A DNA stretch of 64,000 nucleotides from Trichuris trichiura (taxonomy: Eukaryota > Nematoda > Enoplea > Trichinellida > Trichuridae), in NCBI GenBank assembly GCA_037903355.1, contig JBAJFE010000001.1, positions 1,263,298-1,327,297 on the forward strand, in the 5' to 3' direction. This document shows positions 33,889 to 44,947 of this stretch, one piece after another. The notes under the pieces are model-generated. The model did not search any database. It had not been told where the DNA came from and saw only the letters and a list, made by a program, of their open reading frames with translations. Numbering within the stretch: position 1 is the stretch's first letter; each line of letters opens with the position of its first letter. The translations under genes were made by a program, and so were the position numbers.

Positions 33889-35128
33889 CAGTGTTTCTCA
33901 CGGTGGGGCAGGTGCCCCACCAGGGGGGCCCTTTTGAAATCCAGGGGGGCCCAGAGCGCCAGGGGGCCCGCTGGGGAACCCATTTGAGCTGTGTGGGGCA
34001 CATGCCCCACCTGGGCCATCGTGTTGTCCTGCATCGAAAGGTGAGGTCCGAGGGTGAGGTACTGTGCGTACTGGTTAAGATACAGTTGCATGCTATGCGT
34101 GATGCCGGCTACCCCCAATCCAGCACATGAACCAATCACCGCTCGTGAAAATGACCATTCAGAACAAGCGACAGAAGGGATGGCATGATTGTCACCGTGA
34201 CCTTCCCTGCGTAGGGTTGGGTAAGAAAAGCTTCCTGCTGAGAAGCATTTAGCGCAGAGCACATGGTTCACATCAGAGAATGGTTGTCCGCGTTATCAGA
34301 ATGCGCCATAGTTTTTGTGATGTATTTGCACCTGCTTTACGATTCAACCATCGATTAGCACGTGCTCGCAGCTGCAGCTTGGTAGCAATGACTCTGCTTT
34401 AGAATTTTGTCAACGATTACCATCTCTTGCCCCGGCTCTGTGAAAAGTCGGTTCCCTTTTTCTTCCCTTTCTTTCCTCGCGTCTGTTGTCCACTCAGCTA
34501 CAATGCAAGCATACGCGTTAGCGACAGGGAATTGCCTGTGCTGCTCACATATTTTCTGGAAACACTGTGTTGGTACGGTTGCTTTTCTCCTACGCTCGTT
34601 TAAGTTTTGCAAGATGTCACTGCAAGAAGAGCTGCTGGAGTTGCTGTTGAACGTGGAGTTGAAGGACAGGTTGTCACAGGGTTGTCAGCAGTTCTGGCTG
34701 CAGAGAAATCCTAGAGTTCTACTGTGGCGTATGGGATGTGGTAAAAAAAGTTACTGGTTTATCTTCCATCATCGAGTCTAGTGGAGCGCGCATTTAGTAT
34801 CATTAAGGACCTAATGACCAAGAAACGCAGTCAGCTGCAAATAGTCAGACTCGGCGATTTCTGTTTGCGAGTTACCTCGATCGAGCCCAACATCGACAGG
34901 CTAGTTCGATTGCATCTGGGCGAGCCAAGCAGCTCTAGTTGACTTCTCGAAAAACAATTTGCGGAAATAAATCTGTACAGCTATAGTTGACCTTCTAGCG
35001 TTGCAACCATTTCAGCCAATCAGTGCGTTGAAATTGGCCAATCAATGCGCTCGAAGTTGGCCAACCAGAATAGGGGGGCCCGGACGCTCCGAAGCGTTCT
35101 CAGGGGGGCCCAAGCTTGAGAAACACTG
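33889..35128 (+). mobile_element. nested 1.24 kb hAT element, right copy, intact ends
   Basis: CAGTGTTTCTCACGG at 33,889 and CTTGAGAAACACTG ending at 35,128, with an exact 8-bp duplication TTCTAGTT on both sides (33,881-33,888 and 35,129-35,136). The central TA fits the Buster-group hAT target. It carries a hAT C-terminal remnant (~34,612-34,940: SLQEELLELL, QQFWLQR, then SLVERAFSIIKDL and TSIEPNIDRL) broken by frame changes. Non-autonomous. Confidence 0.9.
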
Positions 35129-36670
35129 TTCTAGTTGAAACATGGCTCACGTTACCAGGAGATCAGCATTGCTTGAGCATTAAAATAGATTCAGTCGCAA
35201 CCATAGGAGTATCTGTAAGGATAATAAGCTCTGATCTGCTAGTTTAGTGAGTACAGGGGATCCTTGACTGATGGTGGTCCATCTGACTGTCCCAATGCGT
35301 CCCATCCATCTTTAATACGTCGGCGGTAGCTTAACCCCCCAGCCCTTATCAACGCGAAAGGCACATCACATCACAGTTTTGTACAGGTTACCTTTTACAT
35401 GTCTGAAACACTTGCCGTGGCTCTTCACTTAACGGGGACATCTTATAAGCACTACTTCTCAGTTTGATTTCTACATCTAGTGTAGATACCTAACGGGATT
35501 TCAAGAAGTCATATGCTCGCTACTACGGGTACTTAAACGACGAAGTGTGCCCATTTCGTGACTATAGTGGACGTCTTTTTCTCGGCCGCTAACAGGCACG
35601 TCGGGCGCTATGTATTGTGCCTGAAGCTTATCGCCCGCGGGACTTCGGCAACGCCTAGTGCCGCTCCTTGTGATCATATTTCCCAGAGAAACTAAGCCAC
35701 AGGCGGTGCTTTCTAAGAAACGCGCTCCGTAAACGCCAGCAGGTTTCCGCGACGACTCTCACGGCGTGTCAGGCTTCAGGACGGCCGACAGGGTCCGTCG
35801 CGGAAGTCTTAACCTAAGTTATAGTGCTTGACGACGTCACCCATTTTGCTATGCTTGGGCTTTGAACTAGCATCAGCCTCCGGTTGTTCGTCAACTTCTT
35901 CGGGAAAGGATTAGTTTGCTTATGTTTAACCACGCCTATGTTTAAGTAGCGAATGATAAACCCACAAGTTCAGCAGCGTTCACCAGCAAAAAGGAGAATA
36001 TACGCCCAGTTTGCTTTACAGGTGGGAGCATCTTACGACCGTCTGCCTTCCTTCCTTACGCATGGCCTTGCGGTTCGCAAAAATAGCAAGGAAAATAGGC
36101 CTAGTACGGGAGGTGTAGATCTGTTTGAAGCAGTACTCAGTCAAACATTTGTATCCCCCACTCTTCACTGGTTTGATATCTAAAAAGACAGCCAGTAGCG
36201 GAGAGTTCGTCGTTGAACTGCGGGCATTGTTTGCCATCAGACCTTGGTGGGCGGAAGTATTTCCGAACTTGAAACCGTGCGAAATCTTGTCAGCCAGCCT
36301 ACCTTCTCAAACATGACACGACAACACCAGGGAGAGGGAGGATGTCCGCAAACCTGGGCAGAAAATTTTATCGCGTGCTTTCCGTTGTCCGCCGCGCGAG
36401 GACAAGAACGACCCTGTCGCAACCTCATGCTTCATAGACTTATTTTGAGCCTATTTGTCCGTCGCTACCATCAGAAAAGAGCGGGGTGATCACATGAAAG
36501 CGATCTGCTCCCGCTTCCAGGACCGACGTAGAGGGACAATGCCGTCCGGTACGGAATCCCCTGTGTTCTTACTGCGGGAGCTTAGATGACGCTTGGCTAA
36601 TTGATTTCTTAATACCACTGTGCTACTGTCTGGCTCTGAACTTGTTAGTAACGGATGTAAATTTCTACAG

Positions 36671-38442
36671 ATGGCAGAAGCAAAAAGGAAATGTAGGCAA
36701 TACAACGTCGAATATCTAAGATACGGTTTTATACCGTCACCCTCGAATTCGCAGCAACCATTTTGCTTGATCTGTGAAAAGGCTTTTGCGAATGAACTGA
36801 TGAAGCCCTCAAAATTAGTAAAACACCTGAAAACGATGCACGGTGACAAGGCCAATAAAGACCTTTCTTACTTCCAATCTCTTCGAGATAACTTCCAAAA
36901 GCGACCTAAACTGCCAGGGATTTTTTCATCCGCATCAAGACGAAACACCGACGGATTGCGCGCGTCCTATAACATCTCCCTCTTAATCGCGAAATCTGGA
37001 AAGCCGCATGCCATCGGAGAAGAACTGATACTGCCGGCTGTTTCGGAAGTGCTGCGTACTGTGTTGCGCATTCCTGCAACTGAAATAATTAAAAAGATTC
37101 CCTTAAGCAACAATACGGTGCAGCGACGTATTGATGAAATGAGCGCTGATGTGGAGAATACGCTCTGCAACCTCTTGAGAACAGAGGAATTTTCTTTACA
37201 GGTGGATGAGTCGACGTTGCCACATAACGAAGCGCTGCTGCTGGCCTATGTTAGGTTCATCAAGGAAGGCAAGTTAGTTCAGGAGTTACTCTTCGCAAGA
37301 GAACTGCTGACTGACACTAGAGGAGAATCAATATTTCGTACTGTAGAAGACTTTTTAAAGAGAAGGAGATACCACTAACGAACGTAATCGCTGTCGCGAC
37401 GGATGGAGCCCCGTCAATGCTTGGACGCCATCGCGGGTTCCTTTCGTATCTAAAAGAAAAGGTACCGGATTTGCTGGCCGTGCACTGCGTAATTCACCGG
37501 CAACATCTGGTGGCGAAGCGGCTCAGTGACAGACTGCACCGTTCGCTGCAGTACGTGATCACTGCGGTTAATAAAATCAAAAGCAGTGCCTTGAGAGAGA
37601 GAGAGATTGTTCAGCCGACTGTGCGAAGAAAATGAAGATTTTAACTGCTTTACACAGAAGTACGCTGGCTTTCAAGGGGCGCCTGCTTGAGCCGCTTCTA
37701 TGCCCTTTTTGACACCGTCGTACAGTTTCTCAAAACTGAGGATACGGAATTACGCGACTTCGTGGAGAAATCGAGAGCTGACATAGCTTACATGTCGGAC
37801 CTCTACTTAAAGTTTAACGAGATGAATTTGCGGTTGCAAGGAGATCAACTGAATCTTATCAAGACCAAGACGGTTGTAAAGGCTTTCATCGACAAGCTTT
37901 CCATTTTCCGCCAAAACCTGGGGCGCGGAAAGTACCGCCAGTTCCCTAACCTTGACGACCTCAAGAAGAATGGCGGCCTCCCTGATGATGTCACACGCTC
38001 CTTCTGTGACCGTCTCAGCATGCTCCATGAGGACATGTGCGAAAGGTACAGAGATATTTTGTCCATGACGATACCGGACTGGGTTTTGGACCCGTTTACA
38101 TGCCTCGCCGAGGTTGAAGTGGCTTACCAGGAAGAGCTCATTGAGATGCAAGCCAACGAGGAGCTGAAGCCAAAGATGAAGGGCGGCTATACCAGTTTCT
38201 GGCTGCAGCAGGAAATCAGACAGCTGTATTCCAGGCTATGGAACGTAGCTAAGAAGTTCCTCATCCCTTTTCCGTCGTCCTATTTGGTTGAACGCGGATT
38301 TAGTGCAGTAACAGACCTTCTCGGAAAAAAAAGAAACCGCTTACAGATAGTCTGGCGAGGCGACTTGAGATTACTTCTGACGACTATCGAGCCGCACGTG
38401 GATAAATTATTAACATTGCAACAGACCCAACCGTCGCACTAA
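36671..38442 (+). pseudogene. ZBED/Buster-like hAT transposase, three lesions
   Basis: ATG at 36,671 (MAEAKRKCRQYN). It has a BED finger, VDESTLPHNEALL, VATDGAPSMLGRHRGF and a dimerisation region with SSYLVERGFSAV and TTIEPHVDKLL, ending at the TAA near 38,440. Lesions: one T lost from a run at ~37,357 (after VEDF), an AG-repeat slip at ~37,605, and a small deletion at ~37,645 relative to the left copy. The C-terminus is in frame here but not in the left copy. The two copies therefore failed independently, each mainly at short homopolymer or dinucleotide runs. Confidence 0.86.
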
Positions 38443-39120
38443 GTGAGGTAAGATCAAGCGGCTGTCGTCTTGCTCTGAGGAAATATTGAATTTAGATTCA
38501 TTGTTGCGTAGCACTGAGAACAACATCGCAGCCTCACTTACAATTTGCGCTACCATTGCTAACAGCCCGAAAAATTAAGGAAGAGGAAACCCAATGCCGC
38601 GTTTGTACTCTGAATGCTCCCTGATCTGCAGTTAGCCGGATTAAGTCCAGTAATACGAAAAGAACGCCTTCGGTGCCAAATAAAAAATTTATGGCGTTAA
38701 CGACTTCGAATATCGCTAGGAGCATTCGCCGTATATGGCAGCTGGCTAGCTTCCTTACTAGCCATTTTGCTCTAGTGTAGAAAAGAAATTCAGCGTCGAC
38801 TTCGCATTGCCAGGTTTTCCAGCCATTAATGGCACACTCAACTTTCACAGCGCAAACCATGGGGTCCTACTTGCGGCTGACAAGATCGGCAGGTTAATAA
38901 GGTTTTTAAAGATGGCCCGGCTTAACTGTTTTTTCTTTGGCAAACACGGTAGGCAGCGAAATCAATTCTACATTCTGCCGGCTCTTTCAAGTGCTGAACT
39001 ACTTGTACAAATTGACAACAACGTAACCACAGTAGGCGCACCTGAGGATAACAGAAGCAGGAGAATTACGTTGGGGAGAATGACGGGGGGCCCTGGGTCA
39101 AAAAAGGTTGGGAAACACTG

Positions 39121-39976
39121 GTTTAAAGGCGCCAGAACCAGCGATCCATCTGTCATTTCTCTCTTGACGTAATTCTGCATTCGTCCGTACGACGAAGCCA
39201 CCACGAGTCGGCCGGTCATTTTTTGGATTCAGTGCAGCCGTAACCTTGCACCTTTTGTTGCGACATTCCCTCCGGATGTGACCTTTCTTTTTGCAATTCC
39301 AGCATACCACATGTTTGTACCTACGCGCGTTGTTTGCGTTCTTCGACCAATTGAGAGGTTTTCTTCCAACGAACGCTTCATCAACGGCTTCTGTTTGCAC
39401 AGAATGACTCAACTGATCCGACTCGCAAGCAAGCAGCTGAGACGTCAGGTCAGACAGTTTCGCAAACTTCGATGCAGACAGCCTCCACGACTGACGGAAG
39501 TAGTCGAACTCAGGCGGAAGGAATTGTACAGCGTTTCCGACAATTGTAGTGTCGTCTAACACAATGTTCAATAACTGCATTTTGTTAACGATGGCATCCA
39601 GCCCAGCAATAAACGAGGCAACATTCATACCAGGTTTCCACGTGTACGCATGAAACTCTGAAGACACGAGAAGTTTATTACTCACCGTTAACTGCTCCTT
39701 GATGCTTATGATGGTGTCCATCATCTCCTTGGACGTCCTGCAGGAACGGACAAACGCATGATGAAAGTCATCAAGTGACCGAGAGATGAAACTCCTGGCT
39801 ATAGCATCCCTCTTCTTCCAGGCTTTGACTTTTTCATCGCCCGCAGCCGGGCACAAAGTCTCTCCACTCACTAGATCAGAGCAATCCCGGGCTTCTAAGA
39901 CGGCCTCAATTTCAAACTTCCAGCGCAGGTAGTTTCCACCATTCAGCTGAACGAGGCCTCTTTCCAGTTCCGTCAC
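39121..39976 (-). pseudogene. copia Gag, truncated, start codon lost
   Basis: About 285 codons in one frame. LNGGNYLRWKFEIEAVL is the usual copia Gag opening (UBN2 family), and a zinc knuckle CWNCKKKGHIRREC (CX2CX4HX4C) lies near residue 228. The reading ends at WIAGSGAFK, where copia protease would begin (a D-S-G-A motif is expected; here GSGA). The first codon is GTG (39,974-39,976) with TELERG after it and no in-frame ATG upstream, so the ATG was probably mutated. The hAT insertion at 39,120 removes everything downstream. Confidence 0.85.
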
Positions 39977-40170
39977 TTGTTCGCAGCAGCGGTATTCCGA
40001 TCAATACAGATCCGTTCGCAACTTCTTCGCTGACGTTACAGTCCTCAGACAACGTCAACTCACAACGAACAGAAGCACAAGCTTCAATGAATACACTTTC
40101 GAACAAATGGAACTCACAGGCGTTCGTGTTGACAACTTCCTCAACTTAGTGCTCAGCAACTGGCGCAGGC

Positions 40171-40192
40171 GAAGCGTACTGGGCCCATAACC
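40171..40192 (-). promoter_or_regulatory. primer-binding site for the initiator tRNA-Met half-molecule
   Basis: Directly after the LTR the minus strand reads GGTTATGGGCCCAG then TACGCTTC. This is complementary to the anticodon arm of initiator tRNA-Met as I recall it (one mismatch in 22). Drosophila copia is known to use this internal half-tRNA primer. Confidence 0.85.
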
Positions 40193-40432
40193 TGTTGTTA
40201 ATTTATATGCACAGCACTCAGAGTTCGGTTAGGAGCTCTACTTTATTGTCAGCACACGCCTAACTAACAAGCATGGGTGTTCAGCGGAAGCGCAAACTAG
40301 CAAGTAGAAAGAGAGCGAGCAACTAGGCAGCGACCAGCGTGTCGCACAGTTGGCAATGGGCCAAAAGTCAGTCATCTTGACACGCGTAATTAATGCGCTC
40401 ATATTTGACGTGTCAGTTTGCATTCCTCAACA
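40193..40432 (-). repeat. copia 5' LTR
   Basis: On the minus strand it starts TGTTGAGGAATG and ends AACAACA, 240 bp, with the TGTTG/CAACA ends usual for copia. AATAAAG occurs on the minus strand near 40,243. Confidence 0.75.
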
Positions 40433-40611
40433 AAAACATAGCATGAAAGCTTCTGCTTGTCTAGTTTAAAGATCCGAACGGGTAGAGTTTGATAGTGTCG
40501 GCTGCCTTACAATGGCTCACAGTTTCGTCAGTTTTAAATAATGTCAGTGTTATGATTGAATTGTCAGTTTTTCTCAGTTTTCTTTGCTTCTGCTTAAACA
40601 CCATTGAAAAT
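40433..40611. other. no feature recognised
   Basis: Short AT-rich spacer between the copia LTR and the first palindromic element. Confidence 0.3.
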
Positions 40612-41051
40612 TACCGTATATTACCACGCATAAGAACTCCCCCCTGCGTTTGCAAAGGATGGTAATGATTGGCCTAGCAACGATGACGTTCATTGCTCAA
40701 GTCTAGATCAATTCTGATTTGTCAGTTTTCCGTGAGTGCTAGTCGGCCATTCAATTGAAACTGTCTTGCCCAAAGTGCAACGCAAAAACTGATCAGCTGC
40801 TGCTTAGCGCGCGTTGTAGAGCATTGCGTAGGCTACGAGAAATGAATTGTGTTGAATAGGTTTATTGGACGTCTATTACAACTGTTGCATGTAAAACACG
40901 AATGAACGGATGGTAGAAGCGGAAAGAAAGGATACATGACGCCGAAAACATTAAGTGCAGTGCCAAAACGGTAAAGCTAACAGTGCTGTTGGTCACTGTT
41001 TGGCATTTGGTCGTCCTCTGTGTCTTCCAACAGGGCAGAAATGGAGCACTT

Positions 41052-41270
41052 TCAGAAAGACTTTGTAACAGTTTCCGTTTTTACTTTGCTCCACGCCTTT
41101 ATAACGAACTGGCACAGCAAGCTGAACGATGGAACTCGCATTCGTCCGCTGGCTGTGTACGTCTTCGGCCCGTTCGTCATCCATTCTTTCCACTCTTCTC
41201 GCACGTAGTCTTTAAAGGGCTTATTAATGCAGACGTCCAGCGGCTGCATAGCTTTTCCTTTTTCATCGCT
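41052..41270 (-). pseudogene. transposase C-terminal remnant in the P1 left arm
   Basis: MQPLDVCINKPFKDYVREEW ... KVKTETVTKSF, then a stop where P2 continues with RKCSIS. It retains the last catalytic-motif region (QPLD) only. Mirror of 42,482-42,700. Confidence 0.8.
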
Positions 41271-42481
41271 CACGTGCAGAATGCAATAAGTAAAACTGAA
41301 AAATTCTTTCGTTAAGGAAACTTATTCTTCCTTAGTCACATGGTTTTTTCAGTTGCTACTGAGAGAGTGATACAAAGCGACGCGCGATACGTGGAGACAA
41401 ATTTAGACGAAAATGAGGAAAGCAAGTGTGTTCAAACTGTCCCACTACGCCACCGTTACGTACGAACTAACGAAGCACAGTCGTCAGTAGAAGCAACTTC
41501 ATCCCACTTTAAGTGCCAAAGCTTAGGTAGCACCGCCTAATTTTTACAAGCACAAAGCGAACGGAGACGTAAACTGTTCAACAGTTCGGCGAAAGAACAA
41601 CACATTTCATCCTCTTTGGTTACTATCAGCTAACATGTCACGTTACTCTTGTCTGTCTGATGCAGCAAAGGATGGGAAATCACAGCTCCTTGAAGTTTGA
41701 TGATAACACGGCGTGACCTCTATCGATGATATCTGTAAGCTCAACCGATGACGGCTGCACGCTCAGTCAGTGGGTGCTCCTGCACCTGTAAGCATGCGCA
41801 ATGGCTGTTGAAGTTTGATGATAACGCTGCTTGACCTATATCAATGATAATTGTTAGCTCAATCGATGAGAACTGTGCGCCCGCTCAGAACCGAGCTTTT
41901 AGTCATCCTCGATAAAGGTCAAGTAGCGTTATCATGAAACTTCAACAGCCATTGCGCAAACTTACAGCTGCAGGGGCACCCACCGACTGAGCGTGAAGCC
42001 GTCATCAGTTGAGCTTACAGATATCATCGATAGAGGTCACGCCGTGTTATCATTAAACTTCAAGGAGCTGTGATTTCCCATCCTTTGCTGCCTCAGACAG
42101 ACAAGAGTAACGCGGCATGTTAGATGATAGTAACCAATGAAAATGAAATGTGTTGTTTTTTCGCCGAACTGTTGAACAGTTTACGTCTCCGTTCGCTTTG
42201 TGCTTGCAAAAATTAGGCGTTGCTACCTAACTTTTGGCACTTAAAGTGGGATGAAGTTGCTTCTACTGACGACTGTGCTTCTTTAGTTCAAACATAACAA
42301 TGGTGTACTAGGACAGTTTGAACACACTTGCTTTCCTCAGTTTTCATAAATTTGTCTCCGCGTATCGCGCGTCGCTTTGTATCACTCTCTCAGTAGCAAC
42401 TGAAAAAACCATGTGACTAAGGAAGAATAAGTTTCCTTAACGAAAGAATTTTTCAGTTTTACTTATTGCATTCTGCACTTG

Positions 42482-42700
42482 AGCGATGAAAAAGGAAAAG
42501 CTATGCAGCCGCTGGACGTCTGCATTAATAAGCCCTTTAAAGACTACGTGCGAGAAGAGTGGAAAGAATGGATGACGAACGGGCTGAAGACGTACACAGC
42601 CAGCGGACGAATGCGAGTTCCATCGTTCAGCTTGCTGTGCCAGTTCGTTATAAAGGCGTGGAGCAAAGTAAAAACGGAAACTGTTACAAAGTCTTTCTGA
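42482..42700 (+). pseudogene. transposase C-terminal remnant in the P1 right arm
   Basis: Same content as the left-arm remnant with a few substitutions (NGLKTY for NGPKTY), so the arms are not identical. Confidence 0.8.
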
Positions 42701-43634
42701 AAGTGCTCCATTTCTGCCCTGTTGGAAGACACAGAGGACGACCAAATGCCAAACAGTGACCAACAGCACTGTTAGCTTTACCGTTTTGGCACTGCACTTA
42801 ATGTTTCAAGCGTCATGTATCCTTTCTTTCCGCTTCTACAATCTGTTCATTCGTGTTTTACATGCAACAGTTGTAATAGACGTCCAATAAACCTATTCAA
42901 CACAATTCATTTCTCGTAGCCTACGCAATGCTCTACAACGCGCGCTAAGCAGCAGCTGATCAGTTTCTGCGTTGCACTTTAGACAAGACAGGTTCAATAG
43001 AAGGGCCGATTAGCATTCACGGAAAACCGACCAATCAGAGTTGATCTAGGCTTGCGCAATGAGCGTCATCGTTGCTGGGCCAATCATTACCATCCTTCGC
43101 TAACGCAGGGGGGAGTTCTTATGCGTGGTAATATACGGTAGTCATTTGTTCCTTTCTGCTACGTTGGTTTGCTTCTGTTACCTATCAATACATTTCATGC
43201 AGTATATTTATGTAGACCTCGAATCGGTCTGTGCTTATGTTTTGCCGACAGCTCGTGTAATAGCCCAAATACCGTATTTCACGGCTTATAAGTACTCCCC
43301 CCTGCGCTAGCGAAGGGTGGTAGTGATTGGCCCAGCAACGATGACGCTCATTGCTCAAGTCTAGATCAACTCTGATTGGTCAGTTTCCTATGAATGCTAA
43401 TCGTCCGTTCACTTGAAACTGTCTTGCCTCAGCTTCAACGCGAAAACTGATCAGCTGCCGATTAGCGCGTGTTGTACAGCATTGCGTAAGCTATGAAAAA
43501 TGAATCGTATTGAATAAGTTTATTGGACGTCTATCACAACTGTTGCATGTAAAACACGGATGCATAGATTGTAGAAGCGGACAAGCATGGTACATGAAGC
43601 GGAAAACATTAACTGCAGTGACAAAAGGGTTAAG

Positions 43635-44947
43635 CTAAGAATAGTCTTCGTCACTGTCTGGCAGTCCATCGTCTTCTGTGTCGTCCAACGGGGTGGAGAT
43701 GGAGCACTTTCGAAAAGACTTCACGACGGTTTCCGTCTTCACTTTGCTCCATGCCTTTATTACGAACTGGCACAGCAAAGTGAGCGATGGAGCTCGCATT
43801 CGTCCGCTGGCAGTGTACGTTTTCGGTCCGTTCGCCATCCACTCTTTCCACTCTTGTCGAATGTAGTCTTTAAAGGGCTTATTAATGCAAACATCCAGCG
43901 GTTGCAGGACTGACGTAAGCCCACCGGGTATTACGGCTGTTTCTATTTTGCATTTCTTTAAATGTGATTTTATTGTTGCTGCCACGTGACTTCGGAATGA
44001 GTCCCACACCAGTAAGCTTCTGTTGTTACCATGCCCAGGCCTTTTTCTCCAGATGTTGTCAATCCACAATCTCACACCCTGTTCGTCCATCCAGCCGTTC
44101 TCATGAAAGTGTACAAAGGCGCCAGAAGGAAAATCCTCCTTTGGCGTCCTTTTCCTCTTAAATATGACCATGGGCTTCAACTTTATTCCATTAGCCAGGC
44201 AGGACAACACCACCGTGAAATGAGTTCTTTCATGTCCAGTGCTCTTCACTAGAATAGACCTTGTGCCTTTGCTGTCTACTGTTCTATTGCCAATCATATC
44301 GAAAAATATTGGCGTTTCATCCATATTACCGATGCTGCCCAATAAGAACTCATTTTCCCTTCTCAGTTTACTGACATGCCTGGAAATACAATTTCATGAG
44401 ATAGAGTACAGTTTCATTTCTTCTACGAAATACAGCTTCGACTTTTGCTTATTTCGGGATGGCACGCTACGCTTCTTCAAAAAAGAGACGTGTAAACTTA
44501 CCGCCGGAAGTCACGCAGCTTATCCTCCAAATCCACAGGCATTTTCTGCGCAGTTTTCGTCCTCCGTCTCAGGACGAGGTCCTTCCTTTTCATAAAACGG
44601 CTGCACCATCCATGCGTTGCAGTAAAGCCGTATGATAAGTGTGGATTGTAGCGCGCCCAGTTCATCGCTTTATCTTGCATGTCTGTTCCTGTGACGATAT
44701 GGCCGCTCTGTCGCTGTTCTCGGACCCATTCTGCCAAAGCGTTCTCCAGTTCCGGCCACGAGGCGGTGCCTGACCGTCTTGCGCGTTGTTTCTTTGGCAT
44801 CTTTTTCAGAGCCTCTTCCTGTTTCCTCCAATCTATCACCATCTTCCGGGCAACGCCATACTTCCTGGCCGCCTGTGCATTGTTGCTTTCTTTTGCCACC
44901 TTGACGACTTCCAACTTGAATGCGGCTGTATAGCTTTTCCTTTTCAT
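43635..44947 (-). CDS. pogo-type transposase, left arm (two exons)
   Basis: Exact mirror of the gene at 46,164-47,476: ATG at 44,947, exon 1 44,947-44,502, a GT-AG intron 44,501-44,380 (122 bp), exon 2 44,379-43,635, 396 aa. The domains and catalytic residues are as in the right-arm copy. It should bind the terminal repeats and cut and rejoin DNA in the nucleus. Intact. The two copies are transcribed away from each other, from starts 1.2 kb apart. Confidence 0.9.

Larger units (their letters stand above)
32882..39120 (+). mobile_element. hAT transposon, right copy of the inverted pair (6.2 kb)
   Basis: Reverse complement of 25,507-31,809; the coordinates of mirrored points sum to about 64,627-64,691. 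It starts CAGTGATTCCCAACGG and ends GTTGGGAAACACTG. The flanks atcTAgtg and gttTAaag again have a central TA but do not match. The right end interrupts a copia gag gene. Confidence 0.75.
39121..40432 (-). mobile_element. Ty1/copia element, 5' part only
   Basis: Reading leftwards: 5' LTR (40,193-40,432), primer-binding site, leader and gag, then cut by the right end of the hAT at 39,120. Protease, integrase, RT and the 3' LTR are missing and do not reappear beyond the left hAT end near 25,500, so the target has been rearranged. Confidence 0.85.
40612..43140. mobile_element. palindromic pogo-type element P1, deletion derivative (2.53 kb)
   Basis: Bounded by TA, with ends CCGTATATTACCACG and the inverse; the centre is at 41,876. 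Each arm is ~1.2 kb and the arms match with scattered differences. Relative to P2 each arm lacks ~1.02 kb, nearly all of the transposase: the junction joins codon ~9 (AAGCTATGCAGCCG) straight to the C-terminal LDVCINKPFK segment. Size check: 4,572 - 2,529 = 2,043 bp, two equal deletions. A small frame with the transposase tail remains in each arm. Confidence 0.88.

Noticed and set aside
43587..43913. Long frames antisense to the transposases (also at 47,198-47,524 and others)
   Set aside because: They mirror the real coding exons on the opposite strand and have no independent features.
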